Source: Caballeronia calidae
GTDB taxonomy: Bacteria; Pseudomonadota; Gammaproteobacteria; Burkholderiales; Burkholderiaceae
DNA length: 64,000 nt
Assembly: GCF_900044055.2 (NCBI RefSeq)
Contig: NZ_FCOX02000009.1
Coordinates: forward strand, 123,587 to 187,586
Reading direction: 5' to 3'
Shown here: positions 1-9,895 of the stretch, piece after piece
Position numbering within the stretch: position 1 is the first letter of the stretch
Layout: every line of letters starts with the position of its first letter
Notes under the pieces: generated by a model
Database searches by the model: none
Told to the model about the DNA's origin: nothing
Seen by the model: only the letters and a program-made list of their open reading frames with translations
Made by a program: the position numbers and the translations under genes

Positions 1-470
1 CAAAGAAAAGTGGTAGCCGAAACTAACATCGTCTGTTGTAGACGCAGGACCGCATCCGTTGCGCCTGCTAGGCACTCCGCCTTTACCCCCTGGGCGAAGG
101 CCGTCGAGCGAAACTGCGTGGCAAATCGTCCGCTCGCTAGGTGTTTGGCTTTGTCGAATTACTGGTCGAACGCCTCGTCACTTCTGCTCGAGCGCGTCGT
201 TGGTCGCGAGCGGGGCCAATTGGGTGTAGCTCCCGCAGTGCATGCAGCAACTGCCCTGCTCCGGGGCGTTCTTCGCTAGAACGCCGTCAGGTCGCGTTCA
301 TGCCCGATGCTCTCGTCTGCTTAAGCCACGGCCGAATCCGTTTGCTGCGGCACGAGAGCGGGAAGCGTCCCCGTAAAGGTCGAACTCCGATGGGACAGTC
401 GACGGGTTCGGGACGGGTCGCGCGCTGCAGGGACACGACTCGTCCGCGCATGGCTGCCGGCCTGAACGCG
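1..470. other. Region without a supported gene
   Basis: Open frames here overlap one another on both strands, have no convincing ribosome binding site and read as Arg/Ala/Ser-rich shadow translations. I see no RNA gene or repeat. The window edge may cut an unseen feature. Confidence 0.5.
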
Positions 471-725
471 TTACTGGCCCTCGACGACCATAGCGACGCC
501 CTTCTGTACGGCCTCGTAGTTGGCTGCGAGAGCCTGAGCTTGCTGGAGCATTGACTCTAAGGCAGCGGCAATAAGCTTGTACTCGGCCGGCGTGGTGAAT
601 CCCTTCTTGTAGAAATAGTTCACAATGTCCTCTCGCTTGTTGGAACGGACAAACGTCTCCAACAATGTGAGAAGGCCGTCAACGTTCTTTTCGAGATGAG
701 CGACGTCGTGGCTGAATTCAGACAT
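471..725 (-). CDS. Small conserved protein, paralogue of the next gene
   Basis: An 84-residue acidic, helical protein of unknown function without signal peptide or membrane segment, so probably cytosolic. The start is well placed: GGAGG lies about five bases before the ATG. Its pattern (LEKxV near residue 11, then a TPAEYKLI segment and an LxQAxxLxxxY segment) recurs in the neighbouring gene that ends at 897, so the two are diverged tandem paralogues on the same strand. The regular heptad-like spacing of leucines suggests an alpha-helical or coiled-coil fold. I recognise no named domain. Confidence 0.6.
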   Translation of the reverse strand: MSEFSHDVAHLEKNVDGLLTLLETFVRSNKREDIVNYFYKKGFTTPAEYKLIAAALESMLQQAQALAANYEAVQKGVAMVVEGQ

Positions 726-896
726 AAAGCCTCCAATGAAGGTGTTGGCTGCGCGCCGGCCATGAAGGGCGCGCAGAGGGAGCGATAGCTCCGCCGTTGC
801 GGAGTCTCGTTTGCCGGACGAAGTGTTGCCGGCGAAAGTGACGCATACTTCTTGTGATATCGCTGTTGTGAGACAACTTCCCGCGCTAGTTGCTAG

Positions 897-1325
897 CTAG
901 ACCGATTGTTGTGCTGGGGCACTTCCGGAAGGGCTTTGCGCTCCTTCTGCCGCGCGGCGCTGAACGATAAGCCGTTGGTTGCGGCACCGAGGGCGTGGGG
1001 GCCGCGACCGCAGAGCGCGAAAGCGCGTGCGTGTGGAACCGTTTCGTACTTTCTGAGGCAACAACGCTCCCTCAAGGCGAAGCCCAACTTTCTCTGCGGC
1101 GTCCATCAACGCTGAGTATCGATTTGAGACTCCCCGTGCTTGCTCGAGGATGCCATCTAATGTTTGCGATATCAGTGTGTACTCGGCAGAACTCGGGCAC
1201 CACAACGGATTGAAGATGGTGCTAATAAGGCGTCGTTCTTGATGACCGCCTGAAAATTTCAGTAGGATATCTTGGATGGCTTCAACCTTCTTTTCGAGGA
1301 CCGCAATGTTGGTTGACGTTGACAT
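897..1325 (-). CDS. Small protein, paralogue of the downstream 84-residue protein
   Basis: About 142 residues from the ATG at 1325, chosen because GGGAGG sits just upstream of it; an in-frame ATG nine codons earlier has no such site. Residues 8-80 match the 84-residue neighbour (LEKKVE, SSAEYTLI, LEQARGVSNRY). The last 60 or so residues are rich in Arg, Pro and Ala, have no counterpart in the paralogue and look unlike a folded domain. They may be a natural tail or the result of a frameshift after about residue 85. Function unknown. Confidence 0.5.
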   Translation of the reverse strand: MSTSTNIAVLEKKVEAIQDILLKFSGGHQERRLISTIFNPLWCPSSAEYTLISQTLDGILEQARGVSNRYSALMDAAEKVGLRLEGALLPQKVRNGSTRTRFRALRSRPPRPRCRNQRLIVQRRAAEGAQSPSGSAPAQQSV

Positions 1326-1781
1326 GGGAACCTCCCTGTTTGCGACATACATGGAGAGGGCGAGGCGAGACAGTTATCGAGGCGACACGGACGTTTCTTT
1401 CGTGAGTCGCTCTCGGGCCTCAACGATATTGCGCTAGCGAATCCAGTAAAGCTGAAGGAGGGCGCATGCCTAAGACGATAGACCTTCGGCGGAATTGAAA
1501 AGGCCCTAATCGATGGGTCTGGGACCCAGCAAAAGTAGGGGCTGACGGCAAGAGGTGCGGCGGCGGCCGTTCGACGGCTTTTGTGGTGCGCGAAAGCTTG
1601 TCGACCCGTGGGGGTCCTCGGACTTCAGGCATCAAGATGAGTCGTTTATTTCAAATGGGAGCTGGAGTGCTGGAGTACCTCCTCTTTTGATGGATTTTTT
1701 TTTTATTGAACTAACCTTTCACCTTATGGCGGGCTTGTAGGTCTCGGCTCAAAACGAAATCGTCAATACGAGGGATATCGG
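1326..1781. other. Intergenic region
   Basis: Separates the divergent small-protein gene and the GH75-like gene, so it must hold promoters for both. A run of ten or more T lies near 1690. Short frames here have no ribosome binding sites. I could not assign a promoter with confidence. Confidence 0.4.
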
Positions 1782-2561
1782 ATGCGCAACGCTTTCTCTG
1801 CCACTATCGCGGTTATCGCTCTTCTGTCGACCTCGCTCTCCTATGCAGAGAGATATGAGCCTCCTCAGTCTTCTGCAGACGCTCTGAAACACATAGACCT
1901 CTCAGGAAGGCCAATGGCAGACAGTTTCCGGCAGGCATTCGCCGCTTGCGACAAGGGAAATGGCAAGCCGCAGTGCGACGGCAACGACCTGAATCGAAAC
2001 ACGACCATCCTGGAACTCAACAGCGGTGCCATCCTGTTCGACGCTAAGATGGCTGTCGACAACGACGGGTCACCGTTTGCAGGCAAATGGCCAAGCCAAC
2101 CTCAAACCTCCCTCTTCTACTCGGACGGGCGAACCAGTATCAACGCGGACAAAATCCGCTACATCGCAGTGCCCGGCGGGTTCGACGCAAAAGCCGGCTT
2201 CGTTTTGGGAGACGTCGCGGCCGTCATCTACAGGGATAAAGTCGCGTTCGCACTGGTGGCCGACCACAGCAAGTCTTACCGTGTCGGAGAGGGTTCCGTC
2301 GCGCTGCACACCGCACTTGGACACGACGGATGTAGGCAGTTGGCGCCGGACGGTAACTGCAAAAGACCACGGAACGATAGCATCGGCTCTGGTGTGACCT
2401 ACATTGTGTTTCCTGGCACCAAGGCGAAAATCTGCGGCGACGCACCGCTGCCTCGCAGCCCTTCCAAGCTATGTAACGGACTGAATGCAGACAATCTCAA
2501 TCAAAAGGTTGACGAGGTTGGCAAGGAGGCGTTCGACGCACTCAAGAGTGCTTCGAAATAG
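1782..2561 (+). CDS. Secreted GH75 chitosanase-like protein
   Basis: 259 residues with a classical signal peptide (about residues 1-22, ending SYAE), so exported. The body follows the fungal-type chitosanase family GH75: an ILFDAK segment (D87), VDNDG (93-96), a TSLFYSDG stretch, a GDVAAVI strand and a D161...GEGS (E170) pair. The nine-residue spacing of the last two acids is that of the known GH75 catalytic Asp/Glu pair. The expected activity would be hydrolysis of chitosan or a related amino-sugar polymer, but the typical Asp-Thr-Gly-Pro around the catalytic Asp is here ADHSKS, so activity is not certain. GAGGG precedes the ATG. A paralogue lies at 59860-60747. Confidence 0.7.
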   Translation: MRNAFSATIAVIALLSTSLSYAERYEPPQSSADALKHIDLSGRPMADSFRQAFAACDKGNGKPQCDGNDLNRNTTILELNSGAILFDAKMAVDNDGSPFAGKWPSQPQTSLFYSDGRTSINADKIRYIAVPGGFDAKAGFVLGDVAAVIYRDKVAFALVADHSKSYRVGEGSVALHTALGHDGCRQLAPDGNCKRPRNDSIGSGVTYIVFPGTKAKICGDAPLPRSPSKLCNGLNADNLNQKVDEVGKEAFDALKSASK

Positions 2562-2694
2562 GGAGTCTGCCTCTTTAGAGAACTCCGGGGGAGCTAGGTG
2601 AGGCTGTCCCATCATGGCAGCTGGCAGCACCAGCAGCCTGTATACCGAAACATGTAAGCATATAGAAGTCGTGCCGCTGACGTAAGGCCCTTGT

Positions 2695-3441
2695 TCATTC
2701 CGGAGAAGCTCCGAAGGTTCGGGTTCCATCAGCTTGATAGGCATAGTCGAAACCAATGCGGTCTTCGTCGATGGCGTCGACCCTTAACACCGCGTAATGC
2801 TTGCCATCGTGAGTTACCACACAGTACAGGCCGTTTGGCAGTGGTTTGAACCAATGGTATGAGTAACCGTCGCTTGGACATTCTTTGACATCCTTCAACG
2901 ACGCGCCGTCCATTGATTGAATTCCTGAATATGCACCTTTATCGAGTTCTGGATGTTTATAATCCCCCGTCTCGTGAGACAGAAAGAATTGAGGCTTAGC
3001 TTCGCCTGGTGGTTTTGCGACGAGGATGTCTGGCGGCTTGCCGTTAACATTTCCGTTCCAAGGAACGATTTTTCGCATCGCAAAGTTGAAGCCACTTTCG
3101 TCGTAGTGAGAAAATCCGTCTAAGACAACTGTGCTTCCCGTTATTGGGGGTGGCGGTGGCTGCGAAACAAGTTCGGCTGGGGACTTGAATAACACTGCCG
3201 CAAACACCCCCAGCGCCCCTCCGGCTTTTAGCCATGAAGCGAGATGTAAATCAAAGGAACCGGGAAGCATAGCCGCAACTCCTGCGGCTGCAAGTGCAAG
3301 CACGACTCGGAAAATGGCATACTGGAAAGTAGTCGGCTTCGGGAAGAATACCGCAACGATGAGCATTGCTACGACGAACACGACGCCAAATATAAAGACC
3401 GCAACGCGCTCATGAGATTTAACCACGAAATCCCTCGTCAT
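2695..3441 (-). CDS. Membrane-anchored protein of unknown function
   Basis: From the ATG at 3441 the protein has about 248 residues: a short N-terminal cytoplasmic segment, two or three hydrophobic helices in the first 85 residues (FIFGVVFVVAMLIVAVFF and neighbours), a proline run (QPPPPP) and a soluble C-terminal domain with several aromatic residues and two cysteines. The frame continues upstream to 3654, so the start is uncertain; I prefer 3441 because the extra residues look non-coding and the first membrane helix then falls near the N-terminus. It converges with the GH75-like gene. No family recognised. Confidence 0.5.
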   Translation of the reverse strand: MTRDFVVKSHERVAVFIFGVVFVVAMLIVAVFFPKPTTFQYAIFRVVLALAAAGVAAMLPGSFDLHLASWLKAGGALGVFAAVLFKSPAELVSQPPPPPITGSTVVLDGFSHYDESGFNFAMRKIVPWNGNVNGKPPDILVAKPPGEAKPQFFLSHETGDYKHPELDKGAYSGIQSMDGASLKDVKECPSDGYSYHWFKPLPNGLYCVVTHDGKHYAVLRVDAIDEDRIGFDYAYQADGTRTFGASPE

Positions 3442-4125
3442 GTTTCTAGCATTTCGGTCGGCTTGCGCTTCCGCCGCTACGAGTGCGTGACAACCTAACA
3501 ACATGCCATCGTCCGATAACAATGGGCGAAGCAAATATGAAGTCAGCTGCGCTTTGTGAACTGTGCGCAATCGCACACATCTGCATTTGAAAAATAGAAT
3601 GTTGTGCTTGATTTTCGCGGGTTGCGCACTAAGCAGGTCGTCTGAGGGAGGCACGGGCGTTTGAAGGCCGATACATCATCGTGTCGTCCGAACGCACTTG
3701 CATTGCTGTTCCTCAGAGATTGTCCCATTCTGTTTAGGACCTGAGCCTAAGCTGTTCGTCTGGCGCGTCGGAGGGGAAAGGAGAGGCGCAAGGGACATCT
3801 ATCACGTTTGTGCACTTGCTTTTGCCGACGCTCGGCGAACAAGGCCGCCTAGCGCTGCTCGACCGCTCGTTTTATTTTCAGAGACTCGCAGCCAACTCCA
3901 CGCACTCATTCTCGCGTTGAGTTACGTAATCCGAATGACGACTTCCGAGCGCGTAGAGAGCGGCGGCCCCCTGTACGCAGGGGGGCCAGAACCGCAGCGG
4001 GAAAACCCTGATACGGCTTGCGTGGTCGGCTTCCTACTATCTGTCATGCGAGCCCGCCGCGCCGAAAGGCACTGTCGAATGGTCTAACTGTTTCGACTAA
4101 AAGCAATCAAGAAAAGGAGCAGGCC
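3442..4125. other. Intergenic region
   Basis: Lies between two divergent genes. A 129-codon frame (3698-4087) has no ribosome binding site and an unconvincing composition. The stretch is expected to contain the promoter of the patatin lipoprotein gene, but no clear boxes were seen. Confidence 0.4.
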
Positions 4126-6525
4126 GTGAAAAAGGCAATCCTAGTGATGCTCCTTGCTTCTCCGTTTCTATTTGGGTGTGTCGTCGGCGGAGTTCGCTCG
4201 GACATCTCCGACGCGCTTCCTTTCTGCGAGGACACCCCGGACCATCTCGACTGCGTCTTAAACACCAACTCTGGCGTGGTGAAGGAGCTCAAGCCGACAG
4301 AAGACGCCGTTCCCACATTGGGGCTGGCTCTTTCAGGAGGGGGCTCTAAAGCTGCACCTTTTGCGATGGGTGTTGTTAAGCGGTTTGTCGATGAAGGCTG
4401 GCTTTTCAAGACCGACTACCTTTCGTCAGTGTCCGGCGGGTCATACACGGCTTTCTATCTCTACTATAAGGCGTACAGGACGATTCTCGACGATAAGCCG
4501 CCAATCAAAGCCTACCCAGGACTTACGAGGTACTTCCTCGACACAAGAAGACAGAACGACTTGACGAAGAAGGAGCCATTCGTTGAGTTTCTGTCTCCGG
4601 ATGAGGTAAGGCACGGCTGGTACAGCCTTGCCGAGTTGCCGGCACGTCTGACTCCCAATAATAGGACTGCCTGCTACGAGCTTCCGCCATACCCCGTCGA
4701 TGACCCAAACCAGGCGGACCTTTCAGCGCCGGTATGGAAGTACGTCCAGCAGGCCTCTTACCAGGGTTGGGTAGAGTGCTATCAGGATTTGCTGCGCACT
4801 GGCCACGCTCATATGTCGAAGTTCGTGGACGGCGCTGGGAACCGATTGGCATACGCGCACCAACTGGGGAATACATTTTCTGTGATGTTCGCAGAATCCT
4901 TGATTACTGCGCCTGTCAATTGGTTCGCAAACGTCGCGTTCGATTGGAAGTGGCGCGTTTCTCCGACGCAGTATGACTATCTCTACGGCATCCTGCGCAC
5001 GTATGCGTACATGCCAGAAGAGGGGGATGTGTTGCCCGTCTCGCCCTACGACGACTACTTCTATCAGATGACAAAGTGTTTGGACTTTAGTGACCTTTCC
5101 ATCATCTACACTCGCGACCCTGTGAGCACCGAAGAGAAACTCGGCGGCTACATGCCGAAATGGATACTCCAGGCAACGGCCAATACCGGGAATGTTGGCT
5201 TGGACCTCTCCCCGCGTCACTATGACCTGGGCACGGATGTCTTCGAAATTTCGTTCGACTTCTTCGGTTCTGGTCGCTTTGGTTACGTACAGGGTTCGCC
5301 CTTTCTTGTGGGTTTGACCGTGCCCATGGCCGTGTTGTCGTCTGCGGCTTTTGCCGACACGGCGCAAAGGAGCATTCACGTGCCACGCGGCGTGGTCAAT
5401 TTCGGGCTTCAAACAATCAATCTTCGGTGGGGCTTTGACATCCCCAACTATCGCGAGCCCGACAGCAGCCGCAGGCTCCATTCGGTTCTAATCTGGCCGT
5501 TCTACTACCTTGATTCGCCGGTAACAACCGAGAAGGGCCCGACAATTCACCTCTCCGATGGAGGGCAGACCGGAGACAATCTCGGGCTCGTTTCGCTCAT
5601 GCGTCGAGGCGTGAAGAACATTGTTGCCGTCGCGGGCGAGAACGACTATGACACCAAGAGCGGGGCGCTCGTTTTGGCGTCACTTTGTTCGGCGAATTAT
5701 TACCTGAACGTGCGCGGGTACACCATGGATTTTGACGGAGACCCAATGGAACCAGACAGTGGCGCCCATCAAAATTACCACCTCGCTGAACGGTGCACGT
5801 GGGACAAGAACCGGTCGATATACGTACACCCCGATAACCCGGGGAGCTTCAAGAAGCTAACGCCTTTCGCCTGGAAACGACGTGTTTGGGTGGGGCACGT
5901 GGTTCCGTACACGCCTGGAGTCGGTGGGCAACCCCCGCTACTTCCGAAAGAACAAATGGCGGACCCGTCAACGGTGCCGAAGCACCTTAAAGACATCACG
6001 GTCTACTACATCAACTCGGCCATGGACCAGGAGGAATGGCAACAGGTGGTCGACGAGTGGTATCCGGTCGAATCGGCCGGTTCCGAGGAGCCCCTGAAGT
6101 ATCAGGCAGTGGGGCAGCTTGGCTCACCGAAGGTCTGCAAGGGTGTGTATCCCGACAAGAATGCGCGGGTACAGTACAGTTGCCCACTGATTGAGTACTT
6201 CCACGACACGCGCACGGCGACAGAGGACGGCGGCCACAAATGGGTGTTTCCGCAAACGAGCACGGCTTTCACCACGTACTCCAACAGCGTGAATCTTTTT
6301 AGAGCTTACCGAGACCTGGGCTGGCTGTATGCCGGATATCTGCCAAATGCTTCCGACGACTTGCGCAAAGTTCTGCTAGGCGATGCGAAGAATCCGCAAC
6401 CGGCCGGCTTAAGCCAGTTGTACAACGAGCAGAAGCCGCGATACCCGAAGGACACCTATGCCTGTCGCGGGTGGAATGGCGGGCGCTCGGTGCAAGTGGC
6501 CGAGCCGATTCCCGTCGCGCCCTAA
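4126..6525 (+). CDS. Patatin-like phospholipase, predicted lipoprotein
   Basis: 799 residues from a GTG start preceded by AAGGAG at the right distance. The frame is open upstream to 4018, but only the GTG start gives a sensible N-terminus: two lysines, a hydrophobic stretch and a lipobox-like LFGC (C18). The patatin core follows: glycine-rich oxyanion loop SGGGSKA (about 70-76), nucleophile in SVSGGS (S103; the usual first Gly of GxSxG is Ser) and the catalytic Asp in LSDGG near residue 480. The family hydrolyses acyl esters of phospholipids or lipids. The enzyme is much larger than typical patatins, with a long insert between the two halves of the dyad. Lipidation would put it in the outer membrane or periplasm; substrate unknown. 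Confidence 0.8.
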   Translation: MKKAILVMLLASPFLFGCVVGGVRSDISDALPFCEDTPDHLDCVLNTNSGVVKELKPTEDAVPTLGLALSGGGSKAAPFAMGVVKRFVDEGWLFKTDYLSSVSGGSYTAFYLYYKAYRTILDDKPPIKAYPGLTRYFLDTRRQNDLTKKEPFVEFLSPDEVRHGWYSLAELPARLTPNNRTACYELPPYPVDDPNQADLSAPVWKYVQQASYQGWVECYQDLLRTGHAHMSKFVDGAGNRLAYAHQLGNTFSVMFAESLITAPVNWFANVAFDWKWRVSPTQYDYLYGILRTYAYMPEEGDVLPVSPYDDYFYQMTKCLDFSDLSIIYTRDPVSTEEKLGGYMPKWILQATANTGNVGLDLSPRHYDLGTDVFEISFDFFGSGRFGYVQGSPFLVGLTVPMAVLSSAAFADTAQRSIHVPRGVVNFGLQTINLRWGFDIPNYREPDSSRRLHSVLIWPFYYLDSPVTTEKGPTIHLSDGGQTGDNLGLVSLMRRGVKNIVAVAGENDYDTKSGALVLASLCSANYYLNVRGYTMDFDGDPMEPDSGAHQNYHLAERCTWDKNRSIYVHPDNPGSFKKLTPFAWKRRVWVGHVVPYTPGVGGQPPLLPKEQMADPSTVPKHLKDITVYYINSAMDQEEWQQVVDEWYPVESAGSEEPLKYQAVGQLGSPKVCKGVYPDKNARVQYSCPLIEYFHDTRTATEDGGHKWVFPQTSTAFTTYSNSVNLFRAYRDLGWLYAGYLPNASDDLRKVLLGDAKNPQPAGLSQLYNEQKPRYPKDTYACRGWNGGRSVQVAEPIPVAP

Positions 6526-7171
6526 CAAAACGCAGAGGCGCGCAGTCGCTCACCTCCTCCCATTTTTTCTAAAGCTCTGACGCGTCCTTAGGGTAGGCCT
6601 CGTATCATTCCATTTCTTGCTGTCGTCCCCATTCGGTCGCAATAGGCCCACTGTACCCTTCAAGCATCCGCTAGATGAAGTATTTGAAGAAATAAAACAT
6701 CGCGGCAACGAGCAATACCGCACCACGGGATTTCCGGGCTTGATGGTTGACATCAGGAAGGTGGCGCTCGGTGCGTTAGCATGCACGACCACGGGCAACT
6801 TGACGTGGGCGGATGAGGCGAATGTTCACGCTAGATTCGATTTCGGCCCGTGAGGCCCCATGGCAGGGTCCAGCGCCTGAACCAGCGCTTATGTGTCGGC
6901 GCGGACGGGCGCCTGCAACCGGACTGCGCCTGTTGCAGCGATGCCGGCTTGGACGCTGCGTGGGTTCATGGTCACGGAGTCGAGAGCGTGCCGACAAACG
7001 GCACCGCCGTGACGTTCCGCAAGAACGACCGTGTCAGTCCGGCATACTTCACATCGACCTTGACCTGCCGCAGCGTCCCTCCGTCGGAGGGACGGTTGCA
7101 AAATTGGGGAGTCGGGGAAAACAATGTTGCCGTTCGTGCGGTCGACGACTACATACAGAGCCGCAACCACG
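6526..7171. other. Intergenic region
   Basis: Convergent intergenic stretch of about 650 bases. Overlapping frames at 6813-7200 are not supported by start signals. No terminator hairpin with a T tract was found. It may hold decayed coding sequence. Confidence 0.35.
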
Positions 7172-7912
7172 CTACTCCGCTACGACGAGGTCATAGGTAA
7201 CGTCTACCGTAAAAGACAAGCTCGGAATCTCGCCGTGGAAATGAAGCGTATGGTGGCCGGGCGCAAGAGGTTTTAGCATTAGCCAGTATCCGTCCGATAC
7301 GGATAACCCGGTGCCAGCGGCCCCCGTCGGGTCCAAAATATTGTTTTTGGGAATTTCAAACTTGAACGGCGCTGACGTGAAGCGGAAATGCTCTAGCCCC
7401 GTCACATCATGCCCGTCCACCGTAGCCGTCAAGCTGGTCGTGGTGACCAGTCCGCCCCAATATTGCGCACAATTCTTACAGCTATCACCATCGGTACAGT
7501 AAAAGCCATTCGGATAAGTCAACTGTGGCACGTCCTGCGTTGAGCATTCAACGTTGATGATAGGAAAGAAAATTGGCTTGTCTTGTGCGTATATTGTGCA
7601 ACGACGCGTTACCGGTCCGTTTGGGCCCCCTGCCAGAAACCATACCGGTCCTCTTTGCGCAACGTCACAGTAAGCCCCTGTGGTGTCGATGGTCGGATTA
7701 GACTTGTAGGGGATTGGAAAAACGTATTGCCACCACTTCGCGGACCATTCGGCGTACGTTTTCCCTGCAATAGTAGATGACGGGGGATACACAAGGGCAC
7801 CATTCCCGTCCGTGGCCAGCGCCGTCCCGCTAGGGACGAACACGGCTGCGCATGCGCTCGCGATTATCGCCAGCGCAACGGTTCCCTTTCGAGCCTTTCG
7901 ATTGCTTTTCAT
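7172..7912 (-). CDS. Exported protein of unknown function
   Basis: 246 residues from the ATG at 7912, which has GGAGGG just upstream; a GTG four codons earlier would remove that site from use. A basic start (KSNRKARKG) and hydrophobic core (ALAIIASACAAVFV) form a signal peptide ending near ALA-T. The mature protein has a conserved-looking WSAKWWQYVF motif, six or more cysteines likely to be disulfide-bonded, and a C-terminal beta segment (GYWLMLKPL, HHTLHFHG). Such proteins are known in several bacterial phyla, but I know no named domain or role. Confidence 0.65.
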   Translation of the reverse strand: MKSNRKARKGTVALAIIASACAAVFVPSGTALATDGNGALVYPPSSTIAGKTYAEWSAKWWQYVFPIPYKSNPTIDTTGAYCDVAQRGPVWFLAGGPNGPVTRRCTIYAQDKPIFFPIINVECSTQDVPQLTYPNGFYCTDGDSCKNCAQYWGGLVTTTSLTATVDGHDVTGLEHFRFTSAPFKFEIPKNNILDPTGAAGTGLSVSDGYWLMLKPLAPGHHTLHFHGEIPSLSFTVDVTYDLVVAE

Positions 7913-9224
7913 TGCTCCCTCCACCTTGTTTTGCGACGGGCAAGTCGGTCGTAGTGGCGGCTATCGCGTCGCGCCCTCAGGTCAATCACAAAGTCTCCCG
8001 TCATAAACACACAGCGTCGCTTTCCGACTACTGGTTGCCAACAACAGCGACGGACGCGGATGGGCCCGGTCAATAACTCAGGGTGCAGGCCTTGGCATTG
8101 CCAGCCCAGTCTTAACCCGCTCATTCGCAGTCTTCTTAAAATCTTATGTTCGACTCCTAAATAATAGGTGAGGCTTTCGGCAAAGCCAATGCATTCGAAG
8201 TTCGCGGTAGTGTGATGTAGGAGCCCGCTTATCATGCAAAGGGAGAGCGTCCGTTCGTGTTGTAGGGCAATTGAAGGGGCGGAGAAAGCTATGGAAGCGC
8301 TTTTTTGCAAGGCACGACTGCGCCAGGCTAGCCAGCCGGATGCGGGGCATTGGCATCGATGTACTGGTGACGCACACATGGATAGCTTTCATTGCCGCTC
8401 CGTCGGGTTTTTAGGTGATGCACTATGTCTTTGGAAAGTAGGGGTACCGTTTTCCGACTTAGGGGTGGAACGCCATCCTGAGGGAGCGGAGCTCTATAAG
8501 GGAACGGCTCCGTCGTTGGTACCGAAGGGCTTGGCATTAAGCGTCTCTGCGGACGGTCGAGTGCCTTGTGAACGGCCTTGCACGCTGTCTTTGCGGAGGC
8601 CGCAAGCGATGTAGGCGGCTGTAAGCAACGGTCGACGATGACTTTACGCTGGTCTAGCGGAGTGCACGAATGTTCGTCCAGTGGAGACATGCTTCGCGTC
8701 CATTGAAGGGCCGCTGAGCAGTCGCGTCTCTGACGGGTCAAGCGCAGTGAGAAGGTCGCTACGGCAACGCGTGCCGTGAACTGCGCCTGTAGGATGAAGC
8801 AAAGTGCATGACAGACGGAAATGAACAGAGAGGTCGGTTGCTTACCCGCATGCCGCAACTGGCACTACCCTGTCCTGAGACACTTCCTCTTTGCTATCAC
8901 GAGCGCAGCGTTGGAGCGAACCCGCTTTCTAGCGACCAAAATTCGGACAAAAGCCAGTCCGTTTGGGTTCTGTGAACACGGCTAAATGCCACGATGTGGC
9001 ACCTGACGCGACGACCTTTTGCCCATTTCCTGGCCGAGCACGGGTTTTTCGTTTGAACACGAACTCAGTTGAGTTCGCACGGAATTGGCGTCGAGAGTCC
9101 CCTATGGGCCGGCTGCTGGACGCTGAATTCGTCCATAGCGAAACTTGCGGCCGCGACTATCGCGGAGAGAGGCCCATGACTGGACCGCTGCTCTCCATTG
9201 AATGGTCGACCTTCTCGGGAAGTC
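7913..9224. other. Long intergenic region
   Basis: About 1.3 kb with only low-quality frames (for example 8328-8858 on the minus strand). It contains one copy of the 40-bp repeat shared with 12950-12989 and a small palindrome (TGCCAC-gat-GTGGCA, 8987-9001). No RNA gene recognised. Confidence 0.4.
8402..8441. repeat. Imperfect direct repeat, copy 1
   Basis: Shares GTCGG, a perfect 19-base core AGGTGATGCACTATGTCTT (8413-8431), GGA and GTAG in register with 12950-12989, about 4.5 kb away. The pair brackets the three-gene block at 9.2-12.8 kb. Confidence 0.6.
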
Positions 9225-9752
9225 TCAATCAGCGCCGAGTTCCCCCGGCTCTTGCGCAGCGTAGTTGCCGGCGACGCACACCGCTGGCGTCGACTCATTT
9301 CCCGCCGACGAAGTATCAATGGGCGGTTCTTCATCCCAAAACGGCGACGCTAGTGGGCCGACCACCCGCAACTCATCCTTGAGGTCGTTCAACTGCATCG
9401 CGAGTTCCAAGCGCTTGCGCCACAGTGCCTCGACATAAGGCGGCACCAACTTCGCGAATTGGTCTGACGTCAGGCAAAGAAACGCTTTGCGCGCATCGGC
9501 CAACACATGCTCGCGTGCCGTCGCACCGATGGTTCCGAGTTGAAGCGTCAATGCGTTCATCACGTGCGCGTATAGCCCCGGCGTTACCTTGACCACTCGC
9601 GTGTTCAAGCCCTCGGGGCGCTCGTCGGGCAACTTGGTTACTGCCTTATACATCGTAAGCACCTTGTAGAAAGCGCCGTCTGGGACTTCCTCGGGCTCCA
9701 GCGCTGGCAACGGCGGCGCCACGAAGGCAATGTAAAGGTCTAAGTCATCCAT
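9225..9752 (-). CDS. Hypothetical protein
   Basis: A 175-residue soluble protein with an acidic N-terminus (DDLDLY), a central helical region (about 40-130, with several Leu/Ala-rich helices) and a Ser/Ala/Glu-rich tail. No signal peptide, membrane segment or known motif. The ribosome binding site is weak. It is the last of three minus-strand genes in a block with two nuclease-type genes, but its 140-base gap to the HNH gene means co-transcription is only inferred. Function unknown. Confidence 0.5.
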   Translation of the reverse strand: MDDLDLYIAFVAPPLPALEPEEVPDGAFYKVLTMYKAVTKLPDERPEGLNTRVVKVTPGLYAHVMNALTLQLGTIGATAREHVLADARKAFLCLTSDQFAKLVPPYVEALWRKRLELAMQLNDLKDELRVVGPLASPFWDEEPPIDTSSAGNESTPAVCVAGNYAAQEPGELGAD

Positions 9753-9895
9753 GGCTTACTCACAGTTGGAAGATGCGCTTATAAGATGCCAGAAGCCCGA
9801 GCGCGAACACGCCAAAAGAAACACTTCGCTCTCTCGTCCAGGTCACGTCTGCAGACTCGTAAACTTTTTGAGTCATGTCAAAGGGGAGGCCTTCC

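Noticed and set aside
6850..7200. Cysteine-containing frame after the patatin gene
   Set aside because: Three frames overlap here and none has a start signal or conserved pattern.
8328..8858. 176-codon minus-strand frame in the long gap
   Set aside because: It contains the 40-bp repeat and a Ser/Pro/Arg-rich translation, without ribosome binding site. Its IVHHL match to the frame at 12849 is explained by the DNA repeat.
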